64,000 nt of DNA from CAVPUA01 sp963828015 (GTDB taxonomy: Bacteria > Actinomycetota > Actinomycetes > Mycobacteriales > Jatrophihabitantaceae), in NCBI GenBank assembly GCA_963828015.1, contig CAWHCD010000008.1, positions 1 to 64,000 on the forward strand, given 5' to 3'. The notes below the pieces were generated by a model, which was not told where the DNA came from, searched no databases, and worked only from the letters and a program-made list of their open reading frames with translations. Positions 15,746 through 23,628 of this stretch are shown in pieces (position 1 is the stretch's first letter; each line of letters begins with the position of its first letter). Made by a program: the position numbers and the translations under genes.

Positions 15746-16942
15746 GTGACCGACGGTCCACTCGACGGGCTGCGCGTCATTGACGCGGCCACGCTCGCGG
15801 CCGGCCCCCTCATCGCCACCTGGTTGGGTGAGCACGGCGCTGAGGTCATCAAGGTCGAGCAGCCCGACGGCGGTGACCCGCTGCGTCAGTGGGGCGTCCA
15901 ACGTGACGGCATCGGGCTGATGTGGAAGAGCGTGGCCCGCAACAAGAAGTGCGCGACTCTCAACCTGCGCCTGGAGGCCGGCCGAGATCTGCTGCGCCAG
16001 CTCGTTCGCGAGGCGGACGTGATCATCCTGAACACCCGTCCGTCCACCCTCACCAAGTGGGGACTGGACTACCCGAGCCTGGCCGCCGAGAACCCGGGGC
16101 TGGTCATGGTCCACGTGACCGGCTACGGCGCCGGTGGCCCGAAATCGGACTGGCCCGGCTTCGGCACCCTCGGGGAGGCGATGAGCGGGTTCGCCCACCT
16201 CACCGGCACGCCTGACGGCCCCCCGACCCTGCCCTCGTTCATGCTCGCCGACGGGGTGGCGGCGTTGAACGCCACCTACGCCGTGATGATGGCGCTCTAC
16301 CACCGTGATGTGCACGGCGGCACCGGCCAGCTCATCGACATCAACCTGATCGAGCCGCTGGCCCGGTTGCTGGAGCAGTCGGTGCTCGCCTATGACCAGC
16401 TGGGGACGATCCAGGCCCGCACCGGCAACAAGTGGGACATCAGCGCCCCGCGCAATACCTACCTGACCAAGGACGAGCGGTGGCTGGCGATGTCGGGCAG
16501 TGCGCCCAGCGTCGCGATGCGCGCCCTGCGCGCGGTCGGGAGGCCCGAACTGACCACCGACCCCCGCTTCGCCGAGGCTCAGCAGCGGTTGAAGAACGCC
16601 GACGAGATCGACGCGATCATGGCCGACTGGATCGGGCGCCACACCCTGGCCGAGGCCCTCGCCGTGTTCGAGGAAGCCGCCGTGGCCGCGGCGCCGGTCT
16701 ATGACGCCGAGCAGCTGCTCGGTGACGTGCAACTGCAGGCCCGCGAGGTGTACCAGTCGGTGGCCGATCCCGAGCTCGGCTCTATGCGCGTCCAGGGTCC
16801 GGTGCCGCGCTTCTCCGTCACTCCGGGCCAGGTCAGGCACCTCGGCCCGCCGCTGGGCCAGGACAACGACGCGGTGTACGGCGAGGTGCTCGGCCTTGAT
16901 GCCGACGCCCGCCGCGAGCTGCACGAGCAGGGAGTTATCTAG
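15746..16942 (+). CDS. CaiB/BaiF (family III) CoA-transferase
   Basis: The 398-residue enzyme belongs to the family III CoA-transferases, which move CoA between acyl-CoA and a free acid, often a hydroxy- or dicarboxylate. It opens with GLRVIDAATLAAGPLIATWL and EVIKVEQPDGGDPLR. The segment SFMLADGVAALNATYAV carries the catalytic Asp, and the C-terminus shows RHLGPPLGQD. GTG at 15746 has AAGGAGA 6 nt upstream. The next gene starts at the base after its stop, so the transferase and the CitE-type lyase are coupled. Together they suggest activation and cleavage of a malate- or citramalate-like acid. Confidence 0.93.
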   Translation: MTDGPLDGLRVIDAATLAAGPLIATWLGEHGAEVIKVEQPDGGDPLRQWGVQRDGIGLMWKSVARNKKCATLNLRLEAGRDLLRQLVREADVIILNTRPSTLTKWGLDYPSLAAENPGLVMVHVTGYGAGGPKSDWPGFGTLGEAMSGFAHLTGTPDGPPTLPSFMLADGVAALNATYAVMMALYHRDVHGGTGQLIDINLIEPLARLLEQSVLAYDQLGTIQARTGNKWDISAPRNTYLTKDERWLAMSGSAPSVAMRALRAVGRPELTTDPRFAEAQQRLKNADEIDAIMADWIGRHTLAEALAVFEEAAVAAAPVYDAEQLLGDVQLQAREVYQSVADPELGSMRVQGPVPRFSVTPGQVRHLGPPLGQDNDAVYGEVLGLDADARRELHEQGVI

Positions 16943-17875
16943 ATGGCTGCACCAGTACGGCTGCGACGCTCAGAGCTGGCGACGCCGGCCAGCAACGACC
17001 ATATGTTCGCCAAGTCGGCTGCCTCGACCGCTGACCTGGTGTTCCTCGATCTGGAAGACGCCTGCGCGCCGGCCGAGCGGGTCCCATCCCGGGCGAAGGC
17101 GGCCAAGGCGTTCCGCGAGCTGGACTGGGGGCACACCACCCGGGCCATCCGGATGAACGGCGTCGACACCTGGTGGGCCTACGGCGACGTCATCGACGTC
17201 GTCACCGAGGCCCGCGAGTCCCTCGACATGATCATCGTGCCCAAGGTGCGTACGGCCCGCGACGTCTGGTGGGTCGACGTGCTGCTCACCCAGCTCGAGG
17301 AGTCTCTCGGGCTGAGCAAGCGCATCGCGCTCGAGGTGCTGATCGAGGAGACCGAAGGCCTGCAGAACGTCGACGAGATCGCCAAGGCGAGCCCGCGGCT
17401 CGAGGCGATCATCTTCGGCGCCGGCGACTTCTCCGCCTCCCAGGCCGCTCGAGTCGATATCAACTTCGACCCGGTGGTTCCGGTTCCCGGCGACATCTGG
17501 CACTACGCGCGGGCGCGCATCCTCGTCGCCGCCCGCACCGCCGGGATCGACGCGGTCGATGCGCCGTTCCCGAACTACAAGGATCCCGTGGCCTACCAGC
17601 TCGCTTGCGAACGAGCCGCCGCAATGGGCTTCAACGGCAAGTGGGCGATCCACCCCAGCCAGATCGAGCTGGCCAACAACGCCTTTTCACCGACCGCTGA
17701 AGAGGTTGTCCACGCCGACCGGGTCGTCGCGGCCTACCGCGAGGCCGAAGCCGCCGGTCGGGGCGCCAGCAGCCTCGACGGAATGCTCGTCGACGCGGCG
17801 CACCTTCGGCACGCCGCCACCATCCACCGCAAGGCCGAACTGCTCGGCAAACTGGGTAAGGAGACTCCCGCATGA
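16943..17875 (+). CDS. HpcH/HpaI aldolase, CitE-type CoA-ester lyase
   Basis: The 310-residue protein matches the CitE/malyl-CoA lyase group. It has RSELATPASNDHMFAKSA at the start, Mg-binding acidic residues in FLDLEDACAP and FGAGDFSAS, and the terminal block NGKWAIHPSQIELAN. These enzymes split malyl-CoA, citramalyl-CoA or methylmalyl-CoA into an acyl-CoA and a 2-oxoacid. Which ester is used here cannot be read from sequence. Its stop overlaps the next start by ATGA, so three genes (transferase, lyase, monooxygenase) are coupled. Confidence 0.9.
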   Translation: MAAPVRLRRSELATPASNDHMFAKSAASTADLVFLDLEDACAPAERVPSRAKAAKAFRELDWGHTTRAIRMNGVDTWWAYGDVIDVVTEARESLDMIIVPKVRTARDVWWVDVLLTQLEESLGLSKRIALEVLIEETEGLQNVDEIAKASPRLEAIIFGAGDFSASQAARVDINFDPVVPVPGDIWHYARARILVAARTAGIDAVDAPFPNYKDPVAYQLACERAAAMGFNGKWAIHPSQIELANNAFSPTAEEVVHADRVVAAYREAEAAGRGASSLDGMLVDAAHLRHAATIHRKAELLGKLGKETPA

Positions 17876-19218
17876 CTCGTCAGATGACCCTCGTAGCCTT
17901 CATGCAAGCCGGCAACGTCACCGTGTATTCGGGCTCGTGGCGCTACCCCTCGGCTGATCTCGGCTTCCTAACGATGGACTACTACACGCAGGTGGCGAAG
18001 ACGTTGGAGAAGGGGAAGTTCGACGCCCTCTTCTTCGACGACCGGCTCGCAATGCCTGGTGTGTATGGGAACTCCGTCGCCGAGGCGGTCCGGTACGGCG
18101 CCCGTCCGATCAAGCTCGACCTCACCGCCGTGCTGGGCGGTATCGCTGCCACCACTTCGCACATCGGCATCGGCGCGACCTACTCCACGACCTACTACGA
18201 CCCGTACCACGTGGCCCGTACCTTCGCCACGCTCGATCATCTGTCCGGTGGACGCGCGGCCTGGAACGTCGTCACCTCGATCAACGACTCCGAGGCACAG
18301 AACTTCGGCGTCGAGTCGCACATGGACCACGACGCCCGTTACGACCGCGCCGATGAGTTCCTGCAGGCCGTCACCGAGCTCTGGGACTCCTGGGAGCAGG
18401 ACGCGCTGATCATGGACCAGGCCAGCGGGGAGTTCGCCGACCCGAGCAAGGTGCACGAGATCAACCACAAGGGCGAGTACTTCTCGGTGCGCGGCCCGCT
18501 CACCGTGCCCCGCACGCCGCAGGGCCGCCCGGTAATCCTGCAGGCCGGCTCCTCGGGTCGCGGTCAGGCCTTCGCCAGCACCTGGGCCGACATGATCTTC
18601 ACCGCCGACCCGAGTCTGGCCGTCGCGCAGAAGCACTACGCGGCGCAGAAGGAGCAGATCGCCGCGTCCGGGCGTGACCCCGAAGACGTCAAGCAGCTGC
18701 CCATGGCCTACGTGGTCGTGGGGGAGACGCAGGCGATCGCCGAGGAGAAGGAACGGCTGTTCCTCGACGCCTACGTGCACCCGGTCGCGTCGCTGGCCCT
18801 GCTGTCAGAGGTCATGAACTACGACTTCGCCAAGCATGATCTCGACGACGTGGTCACCGACGAGATGATGAGCGCCAGCTCCGGCCTGCGGGGCTTGGCT
18901 CAGGGCGTTCGCAACCACCTCGGTCGCGACGTCACCGTTCGCGACCTGGCCGCCCATCGCGCCACGTTGCTCCAGGGTCCGCGCTTCGTCGGCACAGCCG
19001 AAAGCGTGGCCGACCAGATGCAGGAGTGGTTCGAGACCCGAGGCTGCGATGGCTTCGTCCTCGCCGCGACGCACCTCCCCGGTGCCTTCGAGGAGGTCGT
19101 GCGTATGGTCATCCCGGTGTTGCAGGAACGCGGCCTGTTCCGGCGCGAGTACGAAGGCGTGACGCTGCGCGAACACCTCGGGATCGAGCAGCCGACCAAC
19201 CCGCACATGGCCGGCTGA
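17872..19218 (+). CDS. LLM-class FMN-dependent monooxygenase (NtaA/DszA/SnaA type)
   Basis: The 448-residue product has the length and motifs of the NtaA/SnaA/DszA branch of luciferase-like monooxygenases. These use FMNH2 supplied by a separate reductase. Motifs include GKFDALFFDDRLAMPG, ATYSTTYYDPYHVARTFATL, SGGRAAWNVVTS and the FMN-site segment VILQAGSSGRGQAFA. Known members attack nitrilotriacetate, EDTA, dibenzothiophene sulfone and alkanesulfonates or ketones. No flavin reductase gene is adjacent. It overlaps the lyase by 4 nt. Confidence 0.92.
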   Translation: MTRQMTLVAFMQAGNVTVYSGSWRYPSADLGFLTMDYYTQVAKTLEKGKFDALFFDDRLAMPGVYGNSVAEAVRYGARPIKLDLTAVLGGIAATTSHIGIGATYSTTYYDPYHVARTFATLDHLSGGRAAWNVVTSINDSEAQNFGVESHMDHDARYDRADEFLQAVTELWDSWEQDALIMDQASGEFADPSKVHEINHKGEYFSVRGPLTVPRTPQGRPVILQAGSSGRGQAFASTWADMIFTADPSLAVAQKHYAAQKEQIAASGRDPEDVKQLPMAYVVVGETQAIAEEKERLFLDAYVHPVASLALLSEVMNYDFAKHDLDDVVTDEMMSASSGLRGLAQGVRNHLGRDVTVRDLAAHRATLLQGPRFVGTAESVADQMQEWFETRGCDGFVLAATHLPGAFEEVVRMVIPVLQERGLFRREYEGVTLREHLGIEQPTNPHMAG

Positions 19219-19282
19219 GCCTTCCTAAGATCCATACCACCACCGTGCAGCATCGTGGCTGCCGTCACGCTAGGGGAAATGC

Positions 19283-20878
19283 ATGAGCTCGGATGTGAAT
19301 GTCGACGTAGACGTCCTCGTCGTCGGTGCCGGCGTGACCGGCATCTATCAGCTGTACCTAGCCCGCGAGGCGGGCTTCTCCGTCCAGATGTTGGAGGCCG
19401 GAAGCGGCGTCGGTGGCACCTGGTACTGGAACCGCTATCCCGGCTGCCGGTATGACTCGGAGAGCTACACCTACGGCTACTTCTTCTCCAAGGAGCTGTT
19501 CGAGGAGTGGACCTGGCCCGAGGTGTTCACCGGACAGCCGGAGAACGAGCGCTACTTCAACTATGTGGTCGATCGCTTCGACCTGCGCCGCCACATCCGG
19601 TTCAACAGCCGGGTCACGTCCGAGGTCTGGGACGAGACGAGTGAGAAATGGACGGTTCGTACCGAAGACGGCCTCGAGGTTCGGGCCCGGTTCGTCGTCA
19701 ATGCCACCGGGGTGTTGTCGGTGCCGGACTACCCGCGCGTCCCCGGCCGGGAGAACTTCAAGGGGGAGGCGTACCACACCGGTTTGTGGCCGAAGGAACC
19801 CGTTGACTTCAAGGGCAAGCGGGTCGCCGTGGTTGGCACCGGCTCCAGCGGGGTGCAGGTCATTCCGGTGATCGCCGACGAGGTGGAGTCGGTGACGGTC
19901 TACCAGCGCACGCCCAACTGGTGCGTGCCGCTGAACAACCGGCCGGTTACCGAGGAGGAACAGGCGGAACTCAAGGCCAGCTTCGAGTGGATGCGCGAAA
20001 CGCTGGCGGCATCGACGGGCGGCTTCCTGCACATTCCGGCGACCAAGTCGACGTACGAAGACACCAAGGAAGAGCGGCAGGTCTTCTACGAGAACGCCTG
20101 GAACGCGCCGGGCTTTGCGACGCTGAGCAGTAACTACACCGACATCTTCACCAACCCCGAGGCCAACCGCGAGTGGTGCGAGTTCCTCGAGAAGAAGTAC
20201 CGCAGCATCGTCAAGGACCAGGCAACGGCCGACAAGCTGATCCCCAAGGGCGATCTCTACGCGAGCAAGCGCCCGCCGTTCGTGACCGGCTACTACGAGG
20301 CCTTCAACAAGCCCAACGTGCACCTGATCTCCCTCCTCGAGACCCCGATGGTTCGGGTCACCGAGAAGGGGATCGAGACGACCGAGGGGGAAAAGGAGTT
20401 CGACCTCATCGTCTGGGCGACCGGTTTCGACTTCGGTACCGGTGCGCTGCTGCGCATGGGCATTCAGGGCCGGGACGGGCTGAAGCTCAACGACTCGTGG
20501 GCGGATGGGCCGCAGACCTATCTTGGCCTGATGGCACACGGCTTCCCGAACATGTTCTTCCCCGGTGGCCCGCACGGAGCCGCAGGCAACAACCCGCGCT
20601 ACTCCGGTGACCAGAGCGAGTTCATCCACGGCATCTTCGAGTACATGCGCGAGCACGACTTCACCACCGTCGAAGTTCCGGCCGATACGGAGAAGGTGTG
20701 GGACGACATGGTCGCCCTGTACGCCTCGAAGTCACCGTTCGGGGAGGACAGCTACTTCTACGGGGCGAACATCCCTGGCAAGCCGCGGCGCTTCCTGCTC
20801 AACCCGGGCGGTCGCCCGCTGATGAAGTCCATGATGGCCGAGGCCATCGAGGGGGAGTACAAGGGCTTCTTCGGCTGA
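19283..20878 (+). CDS. Baeyer-Villiger monooxygenase, type I
   Basis: The 531-residue flavoprotein has the FAD GxGxxG at residues 15-20 and the type I Baeyer-Villiger fingerprint FKGEAYHTGLWP at 159-170. The NADPH GxGxxG is at 185-190 (VGTGSSGVQ), and the second conserved motif is DLIVWATGFDF. It would insert an oxygen next to a ketone to give an ester or lactone, using NADPH and O2, as in cyclohexanone or phenylacetone monooxygenase. GGGGA lies upstream of the ATG. Placement 64 nt after the FMN monooxygenase suggests the same transcript. Confidence 0.94.
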   Translation: MSSDVNVDVDVLVVGAGVTGIYQLYLAREAGFSVQMLEAGSGVGGTWYWNRYPGCRYDSESYTYGYFFSKELFEEWTWPEVFTGQPENERYFNYVVDRFDLRRHIRFNSRVTSEVWDETSEKWTVRTEDGLEVRARFVVNATGVLSVPDYPRVPGRENFKGEAYHTGLWPKEPVDFKGKRVAVVGTGSSGVQVIPVIADEVESVTVYQRTPNWCVPLNNRPVTEEEQAELKASFEWMRETLAASTGGFLHIPATKSTYEDTKEERQVFYENAWNAPGFATLSSNYTDIFTNPEANREWCEFLEKKYRSIVKDQATADKLIPKGDLYASKRPPFVTGYYEAFNKPNVHLISLLETPMVRVTEKGIETTEGEKEFDLIVWATGFDFGTGALLRMGIQGRDGLKLNDSWADGPQTYLGLMAHGFPNMFFPGGPHGAAGNNPRYSGDQSEFIHGIFEYMREHDFTTVEVPADTEKVWDDMVALYASKSPFGEDSYFYGANIPGKPRRFLLNPGGRPLMKSMMAEAIEGEYKGFFG

Positions 20879-20900
20879 CCCGGCACTGCGTGGTACCGGG

Positions 20901-20935
20901 CCGACCGCAGCTGACATCCTGATGCCTGCGGTCGG
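20901..20935 (+). terminator. 10-bp hairpin after the Baeyer-Villiger gene
   Basis: CCGACCGCAG (20901-20910) pairs with CTGCGGTCGG (20926-20935) around 15 nt, and flanking GGG/CCC bases extend it partly. It would end the 15746-20878 operon or reduce flow into the NTF2-fold gene. Confidence 0.6.
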
Positions 20936-20969
20936 GACCCGGCCGACGACGACGGCAAGGAGGATGGCA

Positions 20970-21011
20970 ATGGGAAACCGATTCGAGGATGCGAAGGTGA
21001 GCACGGCATGA
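20970..21011 (+). CDS. 13-codon mini-ORF coupled to the NTF2-fold gene
   Basis: AAGGAGG (20957-20963) stands 6 nt before ATG 20970, which opens a frame encoding MGNRFEDAKVSTA and stopping in TGA that overlaps the next ATG (ATGA). The first half resembles the usual N-terminus of short-chain dehydrogenases (NRFxDKV...). It may therefore be the scar of a deleted SDR gene that now serves as a coupling leader. It could also simply be a leader ORF. Confidence 0.4.
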   Translation: MGNRFEDAKVSTA

Positions 21012-21406
21012 CCACGTTTGCAGATGTGTACGCCGCGGTGTCGAACGTCATCGCCGCTCACGCCCAGGCGCAGGACGACGGCCGGTCCGCGGACATGACC
21101 GCGCTCTACTGGCCCGACGGCGTGCTCGTCGTTCCCGGCCAGGGCACCTACGAAGGCGCCGCGGCCATCAACGCCACCTGGGAGGCGTGGAAGCCGACCC
21201 TGCCGCAGCGTCACATCAGCACGAGTGTGTTCGTCACCGAGTGGACCGAGACCACGGCCAAGGCCACGACCGACGTGATCATGGCTCAGAAGGGCGACAG
21301 TGGCTGGACCCTGCTGATGGCGGCCCGCTATCACGACGAGTTCCGTGCAACCGAGGATGGCACGTGGTTGCTGACCCGGCGCGAGGATGAGTTCATCGGC
21401 TTCTAG
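21008..21406 (+). CDS. SnoaL/NTF2-like fold protein
   Basis: The 132-residue product has the cone-shaped NTF2-like pattern: an N-terminal helix (FADVYAAVSNVIAAHAQAQ), the WPDGVLVVPGQGTYEGAAAI hinge, and a C-terminal sheet ending WLLTRREDEFIGF. The fold serves in polyketide cyclases, limonene-epoxide hydrolase, ketosteroid isomerase and many binding proteins. I cannot assign catalytic residues. It lacks its own Shine-Dalgarno and appears to be translated by coupling to the mini-ORF just upstream. Confidence 0.75.
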   Translation: MTTFADVYAAVSNVIAAHAQAQDDGRSADMTALYWPDGVLVVPGQGTYEGAAAINATWEAWKPTLPQRHISTSVFVTEWTETTAKATTDVIMAQKGDSGWTLLMAARYHDEFRATEDGTWLLTRREDEFIGF

Positions 21407-21479
21407 GCCGGATAGCCAGACGGTCGCGGCCCCCGGTGAGAGCACCTTGCCCGGGGGTCGCGACGTACACGGAGGAAAC

Positions 21480-22349
21480 ATGAGTGATATCCAGCGCGTA
21501 GGCGTCATCGGCTGCGGCCAGATGGGCGCCGGCATCGTCGAGGTATGTGCCCGGTCCGGCGTAGCGGTGGCGGTGTTCGAAGTGAACGCGTCGGCGCTCG
21601 AGAGCGGCCGGGCCCGCATCGAGGCGTCACTTGACCGCGCCATCAGCCGAGGCAAGCTCGAAGCCGGCCAGCGGGCCGAGATCCTGGACCGGATCCAGTT
21701 CACGACCGACCTCGAACACTTCGCCGACCGTGATTTCGTGATCGAGGCGATCCTCGAGGACGAGGCGGTCAAGGTCGACGTGTTCTCCCGGCTCGACAAG
21801 ATCGTGACCAGCCCGGATGCCATTCTGGCCAGTAACACCTCCTCCATCCCGATCGCCAAGATCGCGGCCGCCACCGCGCGACCGGAGTACGTGATCGGGG
21901 TGCACTTCTTCAATCCGGCGACGGTGCTGAAGCTGGTGGAGCTCGTGCCCTCCCTGTTGACGGCCGAGTCGGTAGTCGTCCGGGCTCGGGCGTTCGCGAC
22001 CGACGTGCTGGGCAAGACGGTGATCCGCGCATCGGACCGGGCCGGATTCGTCGTCAACTCCCTGCTGGTGCCCTATCTCCTGTCGGCCATTCGGATGCTC
22101 GAATCCGGGTTCGCCTCGGCGCAGGACATCGACGACGGCATGGTCCTGGGTTGCGCCCACCCGATGGGGCCGCTGCACCTGGCTGACCTCATCGGCCTGG
22201 ACACCATCAAGGCGATCGCTGATGCCATGTTCGACGAGTACAAGGAGCCGCTGTACGCGCCGGTCCCGTACTTGCAACGACTGGTCGACGCGGGCCTGCT
22301 CGGCAAGAAGTCGGGCCGGGGCTTCTTCGACTACCGCGTCAGCGCCTAG
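21480..22349 (+). CDS. 3-hydroxyacyl-CoA (3-hydroxybutyryl-CoA) dehydrogenase
   Basis: The 289-residue single-domain enzyme oxidises 3-hydroxyacyl-CoA to 3-oxoacyl-CoA with NAD(P), a beta-oxidation step. The Rossmann motif GCGQMG is at residues 11-16. The catalytic-His segment appears as GVHFFNPATVLKLVELVPS, and the C-terminal domain shows HPMGPLHLADLIGLDT. ATG at 21480 follows GGAGG with proper spacing. Longer upstream frames run through the preceding gene. The stop is 4 nt before the epoxide hydrolase start. Confidence 0.94.
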   Translation: MSDIQRVGVIGCGQMGAGIVEVCARSGVAVAVFEVNASALESGRARIEASLDRAISRGKLEAGQRAEILDRIQFTTDLEHFADRDFVIEAILEDEAVKVDVFSRLDKIVTSPDAILASNTSSIPIAKIAAATARPEYVIGVHFFNPATVLKLVELVPSLLTAESVVVRARAFATDVLGKTVIRASDRAGFVVNSLLVPYLLSAIRMLESGFASAQDIDDGMVLGCAHPMGPLHLADLIGLDTIKAIADAMFDEYKEPLYAPVPYLQRLVDAGLLGKKSGRGFFDYRVSA

Positions 22350-22353
22350 TGCG

Positions 22354-23484
22354 ATGACGGCGACGCCGGGCACCGGAATCGAGCCTTACCGCATCGACAT
22401 CGCGCCGGAGCTGCTCGAGGATCTGACCCTCCGCCTGCGACGCACCCGCTTTCCCAACGAGCTGCCCGACATCGCGTGGGAGCAGGGTGTCTCGCTGGCC
22501 TACCTGCAGGAGGTCGTGCGGTATTGGCTCGAGGACTACGACTGGCGCGAGCACGAGGCGCGCCTGAACGGCTTCGATCAGTTCACCACGACCGTAGACG
22601 GCCAGCTGATCCACTTCCTGCACGTCCGCTCGCCCCACGCCGACGCCGTCCCACTGCTTCTTACTCATGGCTGGCCCGGGTCGCTGGTCGAGTTCCTCGA
22701 GCTGATCGAGCCGTTGACCAATCCGGTCGATCCGCGCGACGCCTTCCACGTGGTGGTGCCCTCGCTCCCGGGTTACGGGTTCTCGGGCCCGACGAGCGAG
22801 CTGGGCTGGAACGTGCGCCGGATCGCCGTCGCGTTCGCCGAGTTGATGCAGCGACTGGGTTATGACCGTTACGGGGCGCACGGTGGTGACTGGGGCGCGA
22901 TCGTGTCCTACAACCTGGCCGAGCTTTATCCGGACCGGGTGATCGGCCTACACGTGAACCTGATGAACGTGCCTCCGCCGCCCGGTGAGGAACCGGCGCC
23001 GCCCACGGACTGGGCGCTACGGGTCGGGCGGGCCGGCGGGGCGTACTCCTTCATTCAGGGCGCTCGGCCGCAGACGATCGGCTATCTGCTCGATGACTCA
23101 CCGGCCGGCCTGGCCGCGTGGATCGTCGAGAAGTTTCAGGAGTGGGCCGACAACGACGGCAACATCGAGCAGTCGCTCACCAAGGACCAGATGCTGACCA
23201 ACGTCATGGTCTATTGGGTGACGCGCACCGGTGCGTCCTCGGCCCGCCTGTACTGGGAGCGCGACCAGGCCCCCGAGACGATGGTGCCGCAGGCCTACGT
23301 CACCGTCCCGACCGGTGTGGCCAACTTTCCCGGCGAGCTCATTCGCACCAAGCGCAGCCACGCCGAGCGGTACTTCAACATCGTCCACTGGACCGAGCTG
23401 CCGCACGGGGGCCACTTCGCGTCGATGGAGGTTCCGCAGATCCTGGTCGAGGACATTCGGGCGTTCTTCGCCTCGTTGCGCTAG
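22354..23484 (+). CDS. epoxide hydrolase, alpha/beta-hydrolase with EHN domain
   Basis: The 376-residue protein has the N-terminal EHN domain of microsomal-type epoxide hydrolases (residues about 9-115). The alpha/beta core carries the oxyanion motif HGWPGS at 105-110 and the nucleophile Asp179 in HGGDWGA. The catalytic His lies in ELPHGGHFASME near the C-terminus. It would open an epoxide to a diol through a covalent ester. It follows the hydroxyacyl-CoA dehydrogenase by 4 nt and is certainly in the same operon. An epoxide made by one of the monooxygenases is the natural substrate to suspect. Confidence 0.93.
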   Translation: MTATPGTGIEPYRIDIAPELLEDLTLRLRRTRFPNELPDIAWEQGVSLAYLQEVVRYWLEDYDWREHEARLNGFDQFTTTVDGQLIHFLHVRSPHADAVPLLLTHGWPGSLVEFLELIEPLTNPVDPRDAFHVVVPSLPGYGFSGPTSELGWNVRRIAVAFAELMQRLGYDRYGAHGGDWGAIVSYNLAELYPDRVIGLHVNLMNVPPPPGEEPAPPTDWALRVGRAGGAYSFIQGARPQTIGYLLDDSPAGLAAWIVEKFQEWADNDGNIEQSLTKDQMLTNVMVYWVTRTGASSARLYWERDQAPETMVPQAYVTVPTGVANFPGELIRTKRSHAERYFNIVHWTELPHGGHFASMEVPQILVEDIRAFFASLR

Positions 23485-23496
23485 TCGTCGGGGGTT

Positions 23497-23603
23497 CAGC
23501 GGGCTGGTCAGCGGGCTGGTCAGCGGGTCGGCATGCGCGAGTGGGCGCCAAACGGCCGAGTGGGCGGCGATAGGCGCCCACTCGGCGCGTTAGCGCCCAC
23601 TCG
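23497..23603. repeat. tandem 12-mers followed by four copies of a 10-mer in inverted pairs
   Basis: CAGCGGGCTGGT occurs at 23497 and 23509, with a diverged third copy at 23521. Next, CGAGTGGGCG occurs at 23538 and 23557, and its complement CGCCCACTCG at 23575 and 23594. The last four can fold into nested or alternative hairpins. The block lies between the epoxide hydrolase and the FMN oxidase gene and may end or attenuate the upstream transcript. Confidence 0.8.
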
Positions 23604-23628
23604 GCGTACGTGTGGTTTTGTAGGCAGC

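Noticed and set aside
14834..16924. A nearly 700-codon open frame on the minus strand opposite the lacI-type and CoA-transferase genes
   Set aside because: It is the high-GC shadow of two well-conserved genes. The translation is His/Arg/Gly-rich without any recognisable domain.
21008..21406. NTF2-fold protein as limonene-1,2-epoxide hydrolase
   Set aside because: The fold and the setting next to monooxygenases fit, but I could not locate the Arg/Asp/Asp catalytic arrangement, and an alpha/beta epoxide hydrolase is already present. Kept as SnoaL/NTF2-like only.
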